Origin: Prosopocoilus inquinatus
Lineage: Eukaryota; Arthropoda; Insecta; Coleoptera; Lucanidae
DNA: 64,000 nt
Assembly (NCBI GenBank): GCA_036172665.1
Contig: CM069876.1
Span: forward strand, 3,472,001-3,536,000
Reading direction: 5' to 3'
Shown here one piece after another: positions 1 through 12,337 of the stretch (the first letter of the stretch is position 1; the number at the start of each line of letters is the position of its first letter). Made by a program: the position numbers and the translations under genes. The notes beneath the pieces were generated by a model that saw nothing but the letters and a program-made list of their open reading frames with translations, had not been told where the DNA came from and ran no database searches.

Positions 1-34
1 GAAAAGAACGTTAGACCGGAAACCAGGAGACCGA

Positions 35-193
35 ATGCACATTTGTTGCAACAACTGAAGAAGAGCAATATTTCGAGGACAACATCCCAGTATAGCAACG
101 AGGCAAGCAAAGTCAACCTGAGTCGCCTCGTTGCTATACTGCGATGTTGCCCCGAAATGTTGGTATTTTCCAGTTATTGCAACAAATGTCCGG
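35..193. repeat. Foldback (hairpin) element
   Basis: Two arms of about 65-70 bases are inverted copies with scattered mismatches. The left arm runs from CACATTTGTTGCAAC to GCAACGAGGC (about 38-104) and the right arm from GCCTCGTTGC to ACAAATGTCCGG (124-193). The loop is only about 20 bases. This is the shape of a foldback MITE. No target duplication was identified, and no coding potential is visible. Confidence 0.7.
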
Positions 194-244
194 TTGCGTC
201 ATTTTTGTTCATCTCCTAGTGTCAACACCTTACAGTTGGTTATA

Positions 245-287
245 CTGTCCTGATGAGGTCTAATAAGATCGAAACGTACGTAGGCAG
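245..287 (+). ncRNA. Type I hammerhead ribozyme, Penelope/retrozyme style
   Basis: All conserved core blocks of a hammerhead self-cleaving RNA are present in order. CTGATGA is at 250-256. Stem II is GGTCT (257-261) paired with AGATC (266-270), with one G-U pair and an AATA loop. GAAA is at 271-274. Stem III is ACG (274-276) paired with CGT (279-281) around a 2-base loop. The cleavable base is A282, and stem I is CTGTC (245-249) paired with GGCAG (283-287). The very short stem III matches the minimal type I hammerheads known from Penelope-like retroelements, retrozymes and schistosome satellite. Predicted cleavage is after 282. No retroelement ORF is visible beside it, so the host element is unknown. 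Tertiary loop contacts were not assessed. Confidence 0.75.
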
Positions 288-465
288 GTACTTTCCTTGC
301 CAGTTATGCCGATAATAACTCCCTTTTCACTAACATTAGACCTTGAATAATCAAAATAAAAATAAAATAACGTCAAATCTAATAAAACAATAACAAAAGA
401 TGATCGTAGACGAAGATTGTCAAATCGATATGAATATTGACGATCAAAAATTTAATCTGTAAATG

Positions 466-1025
466 TTCCAGATTAAAATGTAAAATGAAGTAAACTCAGA
501 TTGAGTAAACAAAAAAATCAACAATAAAAGTCAATCAATTCGTAAATAAAAAATAAAAAGTAGTATCAAATAAAGACAAGCGAAAGAGAAAACAAAAAAT
601 ACAAGATGGTAGACAAAAATAAAAATTATATGAAAAAGAATTAATCGCTAAACATTAAAGAAAAGTATAATTAAAAAATAAAATCGAATCGTATAAAGAG
701 AACCCAAAAATGGTCATGGATCGAAGCGAATAAAATGTAAAATAAACTCAAATCGAGTAAATAAAAAAAAACAAAAGACGATCAATGGTATATATGGGTC
801 AATAATCAATAAATAAAATCAAATCACATAAAAGAGAATACCAAAGTGGCGGTCGATCGATCGAGGGAATTAAAATGTAAAATAAATTCAAATCGAGTAA
901 AAGAACCAAAACAAAATAGGATCAATGGATAATCAATAAACAAAATCAAATTGCATAAAACAAAAATAGCCGTCGATCGAGGGGATTAAAATGTAAAATA
1001 AACTCAAATCGAGTAGATTAAAAGA
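466..1025. repeat. Degenerate tandem repeat, about 125-bp period
   Basis: The phrase ATTAAAATGTAAAATAAACT followed by CAAATCGAGTAAA recurs near 470, 733, 870 and 987, usually preceded by GATCGA-rich sequence and followed by AAACAAAA-GATCAATGG. Spacing is about 120-135 bases, with one doubled interval. The tract is very AT-rich and A-biased on this strand. It is a decayed minisatellite or the tandem interior of an old element; no protein is encoded. Confidence 0.55.
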
Positions 1026-4000
1026 ATGAGAAATAAAATAAAAATTAAAATAAATTAAATTAAGTCGAATAAAAGAAAAAACAAAGGTCGATCAATTAAT
1101 TATACAGCATCAATTAACATCAATTAATTAAACAGTGTGGAAACTATCTAGCAGATAAATTTGATATTTTCAAGACGATGAACAACAAGAAAACGCTCGG
1201 AGCCGTTAATTTTGTCTAATTGCAGGGGGTGGAAGTACTACTAAAAAAAAATTAGCACTTGCCGGGCTCTTTGCAAACACCCTGTAGTATTAAAAAAGGA
1301 AGAAATTGGTTGAAACTGACGCCCAGCTTTTTGCTTTTGAAAAAATCGATTGTCTTGAAAATATCGTACTTATCCGCTGCTTGGTTCCCACGCAAGCTGT
1401 ATTAAACATTTAATTAAATAAAGTCAAATAGGGAATTTCAAAAAAAAAGGAGATCAGCGATGAAGATGAGACGAAAGGAAATGAACAATTAGTCAAATCG
1501 AATTAAGAGCAAAAAAGACAAAAGGGAATCGAACTGATAATTCAAAAATAAAATAAATTCAAATTGTATTAAGCATAAGTAAAAACAAAATACGATTGGT
1601 TTATAAAATGAAATACAATCTAATAAAATCAGTATTAACTGTTTTAAGAATATTAATATTATAGGAATTCCACCAATATTAACCAACCTATTAGGTTATC
1701 GAAATATAATATCGAGAATTTAAAAAACCTAAACTAAATATATATTGCAATAATCTTACTTAAACATATTCGAAAGTAGAATGCGATTATTTAAAAGCAA
1801 ACTCAAATACCAAGGAGAGCCAAGAAAATATTGAAAACCATAAAATCTAGTCCTCATACAACAGATGTTATTCTAGAAATAAGAGCTGGTCAAAAATGTT
1901 GTTACTCTAAAAGTACGATTAGTTAAAAGAGCATTAAGGACAACTATTCGTTTATATGTGCTGTTTATTTATACTACGTAAGATTTCTCTTTTTCCTTTT
2001 TGGCCGAATAAAGCTTCTAATATGTTCATTTTATACAAATCCGCAAATACTTTCGTATTTATATATGATTGTAGACTTTAAGCAGATATTTAATAATCTT
2101 CATTCTGACTGAACTATCCTCGATTAAAATATTGAAAAATTTATGTATATCAGATGGCGCGGGGTTCGCCCGCCCCTAAAGCCGCCACTGCAAAGAGGAT
2201 TGTCACTCCAGTGAAAAGTAAAGTTGCGGTTTTAATCGCTTCTGAACACTGCAGCGAATAGGCAAACAACCGGACAGGTATTCATCAAATTCTTATTCAC
2301 GTTTGATTTGCCGCCCCGCCTACTTGTTATGATGACCACAATGTGTAATACACATGTTTATATTTTGTTAGGGTGAACTTACTTTTTGAAGTCAGTGTGT
2401 ATCTATTTAAAGTTCAATTTTGGAAAGAACACATGCGCGTCATATACATTACTCGTGTGTTTCAAATAAATGCACTACGTTAATTAATACTATAATTAAC
2501 TTCGTATTTGAATTTTATACCCGGTTTCTAAAACGATAAATAACTTTATGTAAAGATAAATTTTAAGTGACATATAACTTTATGAAAAGTATAAACTCTT
2601 TACGTTTCCCGGATAAAGTTTTGAGAAACGGTTTTTAGAAGTTATGGTGAGTTTATCTTGGGTTTACCTCTACATAAAGTTATGTATCGTTTCAGAAACC
2701 GGACATTAATGATGTATTTCCGACACATAAAAATTCGCGTAGTGTTGACTAATGTAGTGCAATTATTTGAAACAGACGAGGAATGTATATGACGTGCATG
2801 TATTCTTGCATGAATTGAACTTGAAATTCGAGATAGGTAAATATAAGTTTGTTGCAACAGTCGCTTTCAACTTTAAAAACAACTGCGCCATAGATTTGGA
2901 AAGTAGTATGAAAAAATGATTTATGTATGTGTACTCGCAGCGTCCAAAAGTAATCATTCATTTCCCCAAGCTTTTTACTTTTATCACCAAGTTAAACCTT
3001 CCTTCAAGCAAAATTAACTCATGTTGGATGCATTCCAGATATGTTGAGCATAACTTAACAAATATGATGATTGATGACCTGGTGAAGATCAAACGATGAG
3101 GTAGTAGAGAGACGCCGATTTTAAAAAAAGAGGCAGCGCATGCACGTTTCCGAACGTGTTACCGTTTCTCGAAATGAAATTGTGCAATTTCGTGATTTAT
3201 ATTTGAATGCAATGCAGGTACTTCATGTCGCTTTAAATTCTACGTGCACGGCGATGGACAACAATAATGCGACACTAAAAGCTCACCGTATCACATAAAA
3301 CTTCTGTTTTAATCTCCATGCATGAAACAGTTGCGTAAATTTCTTGTCGATACAAATTAATATGTGTGGATACCAAAGTGCAACTGCTTTGTTTTTAATT
3401 GAATTCGTCTATAAATTATAATTATGTCGAGCATGATAAGATATGTAAGTAAATATAAAACAGCCACACACATTCACCAGCATTCTTACACGTAGGCATC
3501 GATTTGACGCAAATATTGTTTATGACTCTCAAAGTGCTCTCTGTTTTTTCCATTCTGAACAGAAACGTGTATAGAAAAGCGGAATCTTCATACACTGGAA
3601 GGTCTTTGGTTTATCTGCCAGAATAAAAATGTTATCCGTCGTGACTGAGTATAGTTTAGGTCGTCGAATTACTAATTATTTCGTGCGTGTCTTTCATAAG
3701 TATCGAATAAAAATCACTGACATTAAAAAAATGTTTAGGATTTTATTATTTTTTACAGTTAATTTTAGAAAGTAATAAAGAAAGGTTACTAGTTAAATAT
3801 AATTCTCTTGAGTGCATCGATTAAGAATAAAATTGTACACAAAAAACTGCTTTATGGAAATGTTAATGTAGTGTTTTTTTTAGTAGTTTGCAATACAGTT
3901 CAAGCATTTGTTTCAATATTTTACTTTTTCAAATCAATTAATTAATAACGGTACTAAGATCAGCTTGCCCTGTTTGTTTTTGATACAGACTGTATAGTGT

Positions 4001-4395
4001 AACTCATTTAGAATGTAAAAATATGATTAAAATTATTATTCCCAAGGCTTATTATGTATTTTTTTACGTCAAAAATCACTAGAATTTCTTGTTAAAATAG
4101 CTTTAATTCTTCCTACTAACAAATACATCCAAAATTCATTCCAACAGAATAATAGGAGTAATAGTTAAATGTAGATTAATTTAAACTGCCTCTCGTTTAT
4201 TTTTTATGTGACACTGAACATGCCTGAAACCAACTGAAAATTAACCAGTATTAACTTTGAGGCAAATCTTATGATTATAAACATCTTTTCACGAAATTAA
4301 TATCAATTCATTTAAGGGGTTCCTGAATTTAATAAAAAAAGAAATTCATAGTAGGCCCCGAGAATTAAAAATTACTGCTAGGATGTTCATGAAAC
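1026..4395. other. AT-rich intergenic DNA, nothing coding
   Basis: Only short chance ORFs occur here. A possible hAT-like terminus lies at about 2160-2190, where GCCGCCACTG reads CAGTGGCGGC on the minus strand, the same start as the larger element at 11766. Its partner end was not found. No RNA gene or conserved motif was recognised. Confidence 0.4.
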
Positions 4396-4500
4396 GATTC
4401 GCCATCACCGACTCGCCGTCGCCGATTCACCATCGCCAATTCGTTGTAGAACCAATTCGCCGTTGACCCAATTTACCGTCCGCCCAAATCGCCGTTGCAT
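4396..4500. repeat. 14-bp minisatellite (CG[A/G]TTCGCC[A/G]TC[A/G]C)
   Basis: Successive 14-base units such as CGATTCGCCATCAC, CGACTCGCCGTCGC and CGATTCACCATCGC run head to tail and decay into CAATTCGTTG-type units. A related inverted patch, CGGCGACGGCGACTTG, lies near 5283-5300. The two patches may be subterminal repeats of one old element spanning about 4.39-5.30 kb, which is inference only. Confidence 0.5.
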
Positions 4501-4748
4501 GTTACTGCTTTATTAAGCTTGCTGAGCTTTCTGACTATTTTAGATATCCAAGTTATTTCTAGGGAACTGAATGAAATTATTTTTCTATTTCAAACCAAAA
4601 TAAATTCCTAATTACAGTACGACCATCGTGAGACACAAAATTACGAACAAATTGGTACTGTTGGTGTACATAATCATAATTATAATTTTTTTAACGGAAC
4701 CTTCAATTTTTTTAATATATAATTTTAAATGATGAGCTTTCATGAAAC

Positions 4749-4977
4749 AATAGGTGTGTTCTTTTTACCGCAAAACTCACTTCAACTCAGATAAACGTCA
4801 TTTCCGTTCGCACGAACAAGTAAGATTGAATGAGTATTTCAACCAGACAACCAATAGGGGTGCACAAGTGATAAGATAGGAGATCGAAATCACAGTTCAT
4901 ACTTACTTGTTCATGCCAACGGAAATGACGTTTATCTGAGTTGAGATGAGATTTGTGACAAAAAGAACACGCCTATT
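4749..4977. mobile_element. MITE with about 85-bp terminal inverted repeats
   Basis: The left end AATAGGTGTGTTCTTTTTAC and the right end, read on the minus strand as AATAGGCGTGTTCTTTTTGT, continue as inverted copies for about 85 bases, including TCAGATAAACGTCATTTCCG in both. The interior is about 60 bases. No ORF and no certain target duplication was found, so the superfamily is unassigned. Confidence 0.75.
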
Positions 4978-6268
4978 ATCTCTCTTGGGGTGTAGTGATT
5001 TTGATTTATACGAAAATCAAGATGATTTTGAGCATAATCTGAAAATACAAAAAAAGTAAAATTGGAGGGATTTTGCAAACACCCTGCAGAATAAAAAATA
5101 CTTCCTGAAAGAGCAATCATTTTTAAATGTTCAATTATCTATGTATCACATTTAATTAATGAGAAATTTTCCATTAAATATGCTAGCTTTTTTATTTTAT
5201 TTACGTATAATTATCACATATTATTATTTGGATATGTACCTGGATTGAAAACTTTAATCGCTGACGGCCGGCGCCGGCTAATCGGCGACGGCGACTTGTC
5301 CTAAACTAGACCCTTTCTGAAGCGCTACCCTCTAAAGAAAATTCTGTTTGAATCGGATAATAAAGATATATTTTACAGGAGGATTTGCGTTTTAAATAAG
5401 TCACACTGTACAACATAATTTAGCGATTTTTATACGGTAAGTCATAATTTTCGTATCAAAAATTAATTCCGGAATAAATCATCTGGACAGCCGTGTTAAA
5501 TCGTGCTTGTTTAATACGATTGATTAAAACAAAATCTTCCACTTGATTGGACATTTTTTAAACTAATGTTAAATTAGAATTTATGTATTCGAGTATTGAT
5601 TTGTTGGCTTAAGAATTTTTCTTTTAACTCATGTCTTGAATTAAAGGTCACAAGAAGTATAGTGTGCAACACGCGCCTAGAGTACCCCACGTTCGTGGAA
5701 AAATCTGATTCGTGCCCTTGTAAACATGTTATATAGGTATATTGTTTTTCTAATTTGTGTTCGTAATAAACTCATTGTAACAGTTTCAAAATAGAATTGA
5801 CCCTTCTAAACGTTCTTCCTGGTACAGACAGGCAATTTGACATATTTTTTAACATTTATTCCTTTAATACAGAAGTTCAATTCACTTTAGAGAAATAAAA
5901 TTTAGACGAATCTATTAATTTCTTAGATCTCACCATCACGATTACAAATTTTTTGATTTTAGTGTTTACAGAAAACCAACAGCGATTCAGTTATACTTAA
6001 TCATTCGAACCACCCACATAGCACAAAACTTTTCTATTCAATGTTCTATAGACTGTGGGACAATCCCATGAATAAAACACAAATTTTCAAAAAGAGTTAA
6101 ATACAATTCATAGTATAGCAGGTCAAAAACGGATATAACATTTCAGCAATATTGCACAGCCTTAATATACATCGAAAAATTATAATAAATTGAATTAAGT
6201 GAAACAATGCCAAGTGTTTTTATCTACTTCTTAACTTTCTTATAATACAATAGCCCCTAACAGGGCCA

Positions 6269-6391
6269 ATTCTATATCGAGTACGTTAAATTTAACGGAC
6301 TGTTGCTATGTTACCAAACAATCATAAAGTTTTATAATTGGTCGTTCCCATAGCAACAGTCCGTTAAATTTAACGCACTCGATACAGAATA
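6269..6391. repeat. Palindromic element, about 42-bp arms
   Basis: The left arm (about 6269-6310) contains TCGAGTACGTTAAATTTAAC and GGACTGTTGCTATG. The right arm (about 6349-6391) is its inverse with few mismatches. The loop is about 40 bases. It is compatible with a small foldback MITE; the arms also contain TTGCTATGG-like half sites. Confidence 0.65.
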
Positions 6392-6725
6392 CCTACCGTA
6401 AGCTTCATCTCAGTAAGTTGGCATTCTAGGACATAAGTTCATTAACAAAATTTATTTATTTTGATGTCCTTTACTCACTCAAAAAATTTGCGTACTGAAT
6501 TTTGAAACTCCCTGTATATACTTTACAAAAAATGCGAACAGCAAAACAAATAGTAAATTTAAATTTAAACAGAAAAATAAATATGAAAAGATACCGCTGG
6601 ATACCACTATGCCGGCACTGTTAATTGTTAAACGTTAGACGATTTATTTTTCTCTTTTCGACTCGTGTTTGCGGCGCCTTATTGCCTCGGCGCCCCAGTG
6701 CGGTGCACACCTGACGCTACCTTAA

Positions 6726-6978
6726 GGGTACGAACATGCTGAAGATGCCTTGCTGTTCACCCTCGATGTTTAGGTCGCCCTCGATACAGCGATGTCGCCT
6801 CGATGTAAAACAAACATACAGTTTTAAATAGGACCATACATATCGAAGCTGACTAGTAGCGCGTATCTTTAACATACAAGACTTCATTTAAATCTATGCG
6901 TTTGTTTTAGGTCGAGCTATCGAGAGCGACCTAAACATCGAGCGTGAACAGTGAGGCATCTTCGTCATGTTCGTACCC
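6726..6978. mobile_element. Harbinger-like MITE, TAA duplication
   Basis: The terminal sequence GGGTACGAACATG appears at 6726 and inverted at 6978, with the inverted similarity running about 65 bases through CGATGTTTAGGTCGC. TAA flanks both ends (6723-6725 and 6979-6981). A 3-bp TAA target is typical of PIF/Harbinger. At 253 bp it is non-autonomous. A chance ORF over its right end (6951-7193) is not a gene. Confidence 0.7.
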
Positions 6979-8018
6979 TAAGGCCGGCACTGCGACAGTT
7001 TCAAGTTTCAGTTGATATTTTATCAAACCTATGCTATAAACATTTTTACTCTTTTCAAAAGAGAATTGTTGAGATTGTTGAGAAAATTAATAATGAAAAC
7101 GACACAATTATAGAGCAACACCTACAATTTTTGAAAATCGAATTAATTTCTACCTTGGTTGCTATTCGAAATCCAGGTTTCCGATATTCCTAGATTTTGA
7201 ATCAGTAGGGTGGAGCACCACCACATTATGCGAGACCCGTCTCAAAATATTTAAACAATGTTTAATGTTTCTCCCCAAACGGTGGATTGGAAGACGAGAT
7301 TCAGTGGACTTTTCCTTTGGAAGGGATTTGATGAAAGTTTGGTTATAATAATTTAAATTTAATTTATTTAAATTTAATAAATTTAAATCATTGAACGTTT
7401 TTTTATCGTTGTGGATATGGTTTATAACAGTGGGTTGAATGGTAAAAGTGCTTTTAGGTTAGTGGCGCTGTATCTCAAAAAATATACTTGATAGAGAAAA
7501 ACTGATTCCATTTTTAGAATTAGCACACCAAATATTGTCAGGTTCAGTTCTAACATTTCAGAAACTAGATAAGAAAAAAATTTGTAAGGTTGTGTAATCA
7601 CGGAGGTTATTGAAATATCAACTTAAACTTGGGGGTTGTCATTTAAAAAAGAAATGTCACAGACGTCAGAAAAAATTGACCTAATCTTGGCATTTTCTTA
7701 AAAATCAATCATTTAATAAGCATTAAATCTTATTTCTCGTAAGAGCAAGCCGTATTCTAGTTTCCTTCCGTTGATTACATGAATTTTGTTAGATGCCAGA
7801 ACCTGATAAGAAAAATATTATGACAACTGCACACTAGTAATACGACTATACTGCTAAATATGAAGAAGCACCCATCTGCGACCGACTCTGGCATAAATAA
7901 ACATAAATAAACTTGAAATTCAAAATAAACATAACTTCTCATCTGACGTTTATATTTCATTGTGATACTTACAAAAATGTCACCTTAACTCGCCTGTTCT
8001 GACGAGAAAAAAGAGTTA

Positions 8019-8146
8019 GGTCCAATTTTACAAATGTGACTCAACTTTGAGCTAAGGCTTAAACCCTTAGCAACGATTATTTCAACAATTGTTGTGAAGG
8101 ATTTAAGCTTCGGCTCAAAGTTAAACCGTCATTGTAAAACTGGGCC
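8019..8146. mobile_element. Harbinger-like palindromic MITE, TTA duplication
   Basis: The ends GGTCCAATTTTACAA and, on the other strand, GGCCCAGTTTTACAA are inverted repeats continuing through AACTTTGAGC and GGCTTAAA. TTA flanks both sides (8016-8018, 8147-8149). Total length is 128 bp, nearly all of it arm. It is the same size class as the MITEs at 27.4, 36.1 and 57.6 kb but a different family. Confidence 0.75.
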
Positions 8147-8662
8147 TTAAGGCTTAATATGTTTTGTACTGATTGTTCCAAACTGTACGCTCTCGGTGTA
8201 TTTGTAATTTTGTGCTTTTTCTAAACCACTTCAATCAAAATAAATATTCATTCTTATACAGATAAAACCACTCCAAGTAGACACGGGATTTAAATCGGCA
8301 AATGTAATCGAGTGGGGAGATCATGTTATGTGGTGGATATGCCGCAGTCGCTTATATGCTAACGTGTGGGATGTCACATGCGCAGTAATATTTCTCGAAA
8401 CCCATTTCCAGGATAATTCACTAAGATTAATTGTGTCCCACGATATCCTGAATATTTGCATTACTTCGAAACAATTATTTAATATGTTTATACGCAAAGT
8501 AATTACCAAGGAAAAGAAATCGGGCCACTTGTTCCGCGGTCAGTACGAAAATTTAATACTCGGACTGTACTAGCTCCGCCTGCAGTATTTGGAAGGGAGT
8601 TATCTCATCTGGCTGCATCGAGCACAATACTGTCGACTTGTAGGCGCTTTTATTATTTGCAA

Positions 8663-9790
8663 TTAAATATTTAAAGTATGTGGTGATTTGCAGCGACTAC
8701 GTGGGCTGTTGGAAAAGTTTCTGGAAACGCTGCGAAAAAATGCATATGAAATTTGGTAAACGGTATCATTGTAGTATTCGCCTTTGACGTCAATACATTT
8801 TTGCATACGCTCGAACCAATTTCTAAAGCACGTTTTCCACCCTAAAGATGGTACCTCAGAAACCCTTGTCCGGAATGTTTCAACCGCTGCTTCAGCCGAC
8901 AAAAATCGCTCACCCCGCATTTTATTTTTGATATTTGGGAACAAAAACAAATCATTAGGTGATAAATCAGGTGAATATGGACAACGAGTCATAAATTCAA
9001 CATTTTTGTTGGACAAAAAATCAACTGTTTGACGGGCTGAGTGAGAGCTGGCGTTGTCATGATGGAGAATAATTCGTCGATTTCGATTGTTTTTTCTTAT
9101 TTGATCGATGACTTCCGGCAAACAAATTGTAGTATACCAATCAGTATTCACGGTTTTTCGATCCTCTAAAGCCACGGTTGCTACATGTCCAGTCAAACCA
9201 AAGAAACAAGCAATCATTTGCTTCTCAGCACTGCGTGAACGGACAACTGTTGTTGGTTTTGGTTCATTTTGAAATACCCAAACGGTAGATTGTTGTTTAC
9301 TTTCTGGCTCGTACGAAAAGATCCACGTTTCGTCACCAGTAACGATGTTATAAACTAAATTTGAACGACCTCCATTGAATTTCTTGAGCATCTCTTCACA
9401 CCATTTGACACGACCCTGCTTTTGCGCTCCAACGACTGCAAAGCTTTCGTACGTTCAAATGATCATGCAAAATCTGGTGTATTGCTTCCATGTCAATGCG
9501 TAAGGATGCTTGAATCTCACGGTATGTCACATGTCGATCTCGCTCAAGCATTTCACGCACAGCATCTGCATTAGTGGCAACAACAGATGTTGATGGACAT
9601 CCTTCACGAAATTCGTGACTGAGAGAGGTACGTCCACGCTGGAATTCGGCAAAGCAATTATAAACACTGCTCTTTGATGGTGCTTCATATCCAAAAGACA
9701 AATGAAGCCGATCGAGGCATTGTTTCGGCGTTAGACCACATTTGAAATCGTAAAAAATCTTGGCACTAAATTTTCAGGCGAGATTTCCAT
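8663..9790 (-). pseudogene. Mariner transposase (DD34D), frameshifted
   Basis: This is the cut-and-paste transposase of copy A. The ATG is read on the minus strand at 9790. The N-terminal helix-turn-helix part (EIQASLRIDMEAIHQILHDH) is in one frame and the catalytic part in another. The junction near 9420-9430 lacks 20 bases that are present in the copy at 44630-44649, which accounts for the frameshift. Catalytic motifs are intact: TGDETWIF, LHHDNASSHSA and YSPDLSPNDLFLF, with 34 residues between the second and third Asp, the mariner DD34D signature. A further small deletion near the 3' end removes the normal stop that follows GEYFEKQ in the sister copies, adding an unrelated tail. It cannot make active transposase. 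Confidence 0.9.
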
Positions 9791-9914
9791 GTTTACACAA
9801 AATTACTTTTTCTCAAATGCTGTACAAACAAAACTAGTTCACTTGGATAAGAACTGTCAATATAATTATAGGCGAAAAACGTCAAATTTTTCAAATATGA
9901 CAGTTGATAAACGC
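8700..9914 (-). mobile_element. Mariner element, copy A
   Basis: A 1215-bp mariner lies between TA dinucleotides at 8698-8699 and 9915-9916. Its left end CGTGGGCTGTTGGAAAAGTT is shared with the copies at 23560 and 43893, and its right end with 45135, which defines the limits by comparison. Similarity between the two termini is weak by eye, so the terminal inverted repeats are short or eroded. The transposase is on the minus strand and disrupted. Confidence 0.85.
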
Positions 9915-10979
9915 TAACAATTCTAAACCTACTAGATTCCAGATTTTCCGGCAGCTCACGTATTGCATCCATTTTTATATTTTCAAACAGAAACTTTCTT
10001 CTATTAGCTTTTTAGGATGTGCGAAAAACGTTTTGACGATTAAATACATTTAAATTGTTTAGTCGTCAAAGGAAAAAACTTAGCTAACTCGCACACTTTC
10101 CCTCTCCATTCAATGATAATTAGAAGCATCGCAGCCGCGCAAAGGTAGAAGCAGTGAGCAGTACATTCGGCGTGAAAAGCGTCCGTACTAAGTGGGCCCA
10201 ATTCTTAAGCTTGGTAATTACGAATCAGATTACAAAGAAATGAGATTTTCGCTAGAGCTTTCGAATAGGGATCGCATGTATGTACTTACGTTCACACTGT
10301 AAGAGATGTCTTGTGAGTCGTGAGGACTCTCGGATGTGCCTGCTTAATGTGACGGGATCTGTATATTTAATTAAGTTGATTCTGGAATATCCATATTATT
10401 TGCAACTTTAAATTTAAAATATTGTTTGTTTATGGTTAGATAGGTAACAAATATTGTAGTAGTACATTAATTAGTATGCGAAATTGTATTTCGGAAGTGT
10501 GTTCATGTCGTTTCCTCGTTAGTGTTGCAGCTGATCAATCGTTATTGTGGTGGCGTACGGTGACGTGCAGAAGACGATGCCCTCGCACGTGGACGGAAGA
10601 CTCACACCAATTACACCTTATTGTCACCACGAACAAGAACTTCTTTTTCCTTACATGCTCATTGTGACCGCATGTAGAATGTCTATTAACTGTGAGTCAT
10701 GTGCCACGACTGGCATGCAGATTTAGTGTTATAGCGTACGTGATTGATTTTAGTTGGAGCTAGACAAGTCGGGATTGCAGGTAGTGTGGGCATAAATAAG
10801 AGATAAACGGAATTGGCTTAATCATTTAATGGATTCTGCAACTGCTCGCTCCTGATTTTATGTGCGTGCGTGTGTGTGTATAACAGGAAATATGAAGTAA
10901 CAAAGAAATAAACGACTTTTGAAACGTCATGTATCTTTGCTTGAATAATGGGAATCATCAGTGACACGTTAAGTATAAG

Positions 10980-11510
10980 GGAGCATTAAGAACTTTGGAG
11001 ATGGGAGCTGATAAGCCAGATCCGCGCACTGATAAGTCGGCTCACTGTTAACGAGAGACGTGCATAGCCGCCAGGTGCAATCCGAGCCGAGCATTTCTAC
11101 ACGAATGAACTTCCACTGCATCTGCTGTCGCTATTTACATACATTCTTTCTTCTAACGGATTAAACGTGATTATAAAAGAATTCGGATAGAACCTAATTA
11201 AATGTCGATACATCATGTCTAATTTACATGGTAGCCTGTGTCGTTAGCCAACGTTAGCACATGTGCAGAGAGGACGAACCATTTCTAGGACTGTCAGAGG
11301 AGTGATGGAACTCCCTAATGACTTCGAGCGACGCCTGGTCGTAGCGGGGCTATTGAATCTTTCATCACAAAAGGTGTCAAAGGCAGCAGTCGACACGCGC
11401 TGTTAATATGACTGGCGGTATGAATAAAGCGCGACCCAGCAATATCACCGCGACATCCGCGGGGATCTGCAGACAGGTAATCGATGCGTTGTCCTGACAT
11501 CACTATCGCA
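10980..11510. promoter_or_regulatory. Candidate cis-regulatory module with paired GATA sites
   Basis: This GC-richer unique stretch lies upstream of the Iroquois exons. Two identical CTGATAAG sites occur at 11008-11015 and 11029-11036, 21 bases apart (two helical turns). In Drosophila the GATA factor Pannier regulates the Iroquois complex, so the pair is suggestive. Short ORFs here look like chance. There is no direct evidence of enhancer function. Confidence 0.25.
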
Positions 11511-12337
11511 TTTTGTACTCAAAAGAATCTGGTTTATTCACATTATCTTTGCAAATTTAACTCCTCCCAAAATTCGGCTTTCACTACCAAACTGCCTAGA
11601 CCAATCAGTTTCTACTTATTTAATAAACCCTTTACTTTCCTAAAAGTATGAGTGATAAGCTACCTCTTCAACGATGAACTAAATTTTAATCCTTACTCTT
11701 ACTCAATTAATACTTTACATTCTTTGCAAAAATCTGACTTTTCAATGAAATTTACTTGTAACTACCAGTGGCGGCTCGTGATGATTTACTGCGGGTGGAC
11801 AACAACTGCAACATGGAAAGTGAGTGCATTCTCCAAATAAATGTATTTCTCGGAGCTTGTAAGCTTTGAACTAAATTCAAGTGTAAGATTTGCTGAGCTT
11901 TCTCTCAGCTTTCCAACGCCTTTTACCAAAAACCAATCGACGAACGCGTTCCTGATTCACAATCAAAATTCAAAAGCGACGTGTTTTTTATTTGCTCAAT
12001 CAACTGAACGTCTCTCCTTCCCCTCGCTATTGCGCTTGTAATTTTTGAATTCAATTTAAGTGGAGGATTTACGGAGCCTGCATTTCTTCCATACCTTCCA
12101 TTCTCCTCCTCAGTTTTTTTATTTTCATTTCTTCCATAGCTTATATTCTCGTCTTTAGATTTTTGCATAGCTTCATTTCTTCTTTGATGTTGGCTTCAGT
12201 TCTTTTTGGATCTTTGGAATTTATTCAACGATATTCCTAGAAACTTGCTCGGTTGTATTTTCCGTTTCACCTCTTGAATGACTTTAAGGTACAGTTGGGG
12301 AAACAAAAAGCGGGACAGTAAACTTTCGTTAGATTAA

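Noticed and set aside
6951..7193. 80-codon ORF next to the 6.7-kb MITE
   Set aside because: Its start lies in the MITE's terminal repeat; the rest is AT-rich without a recognisable domain.
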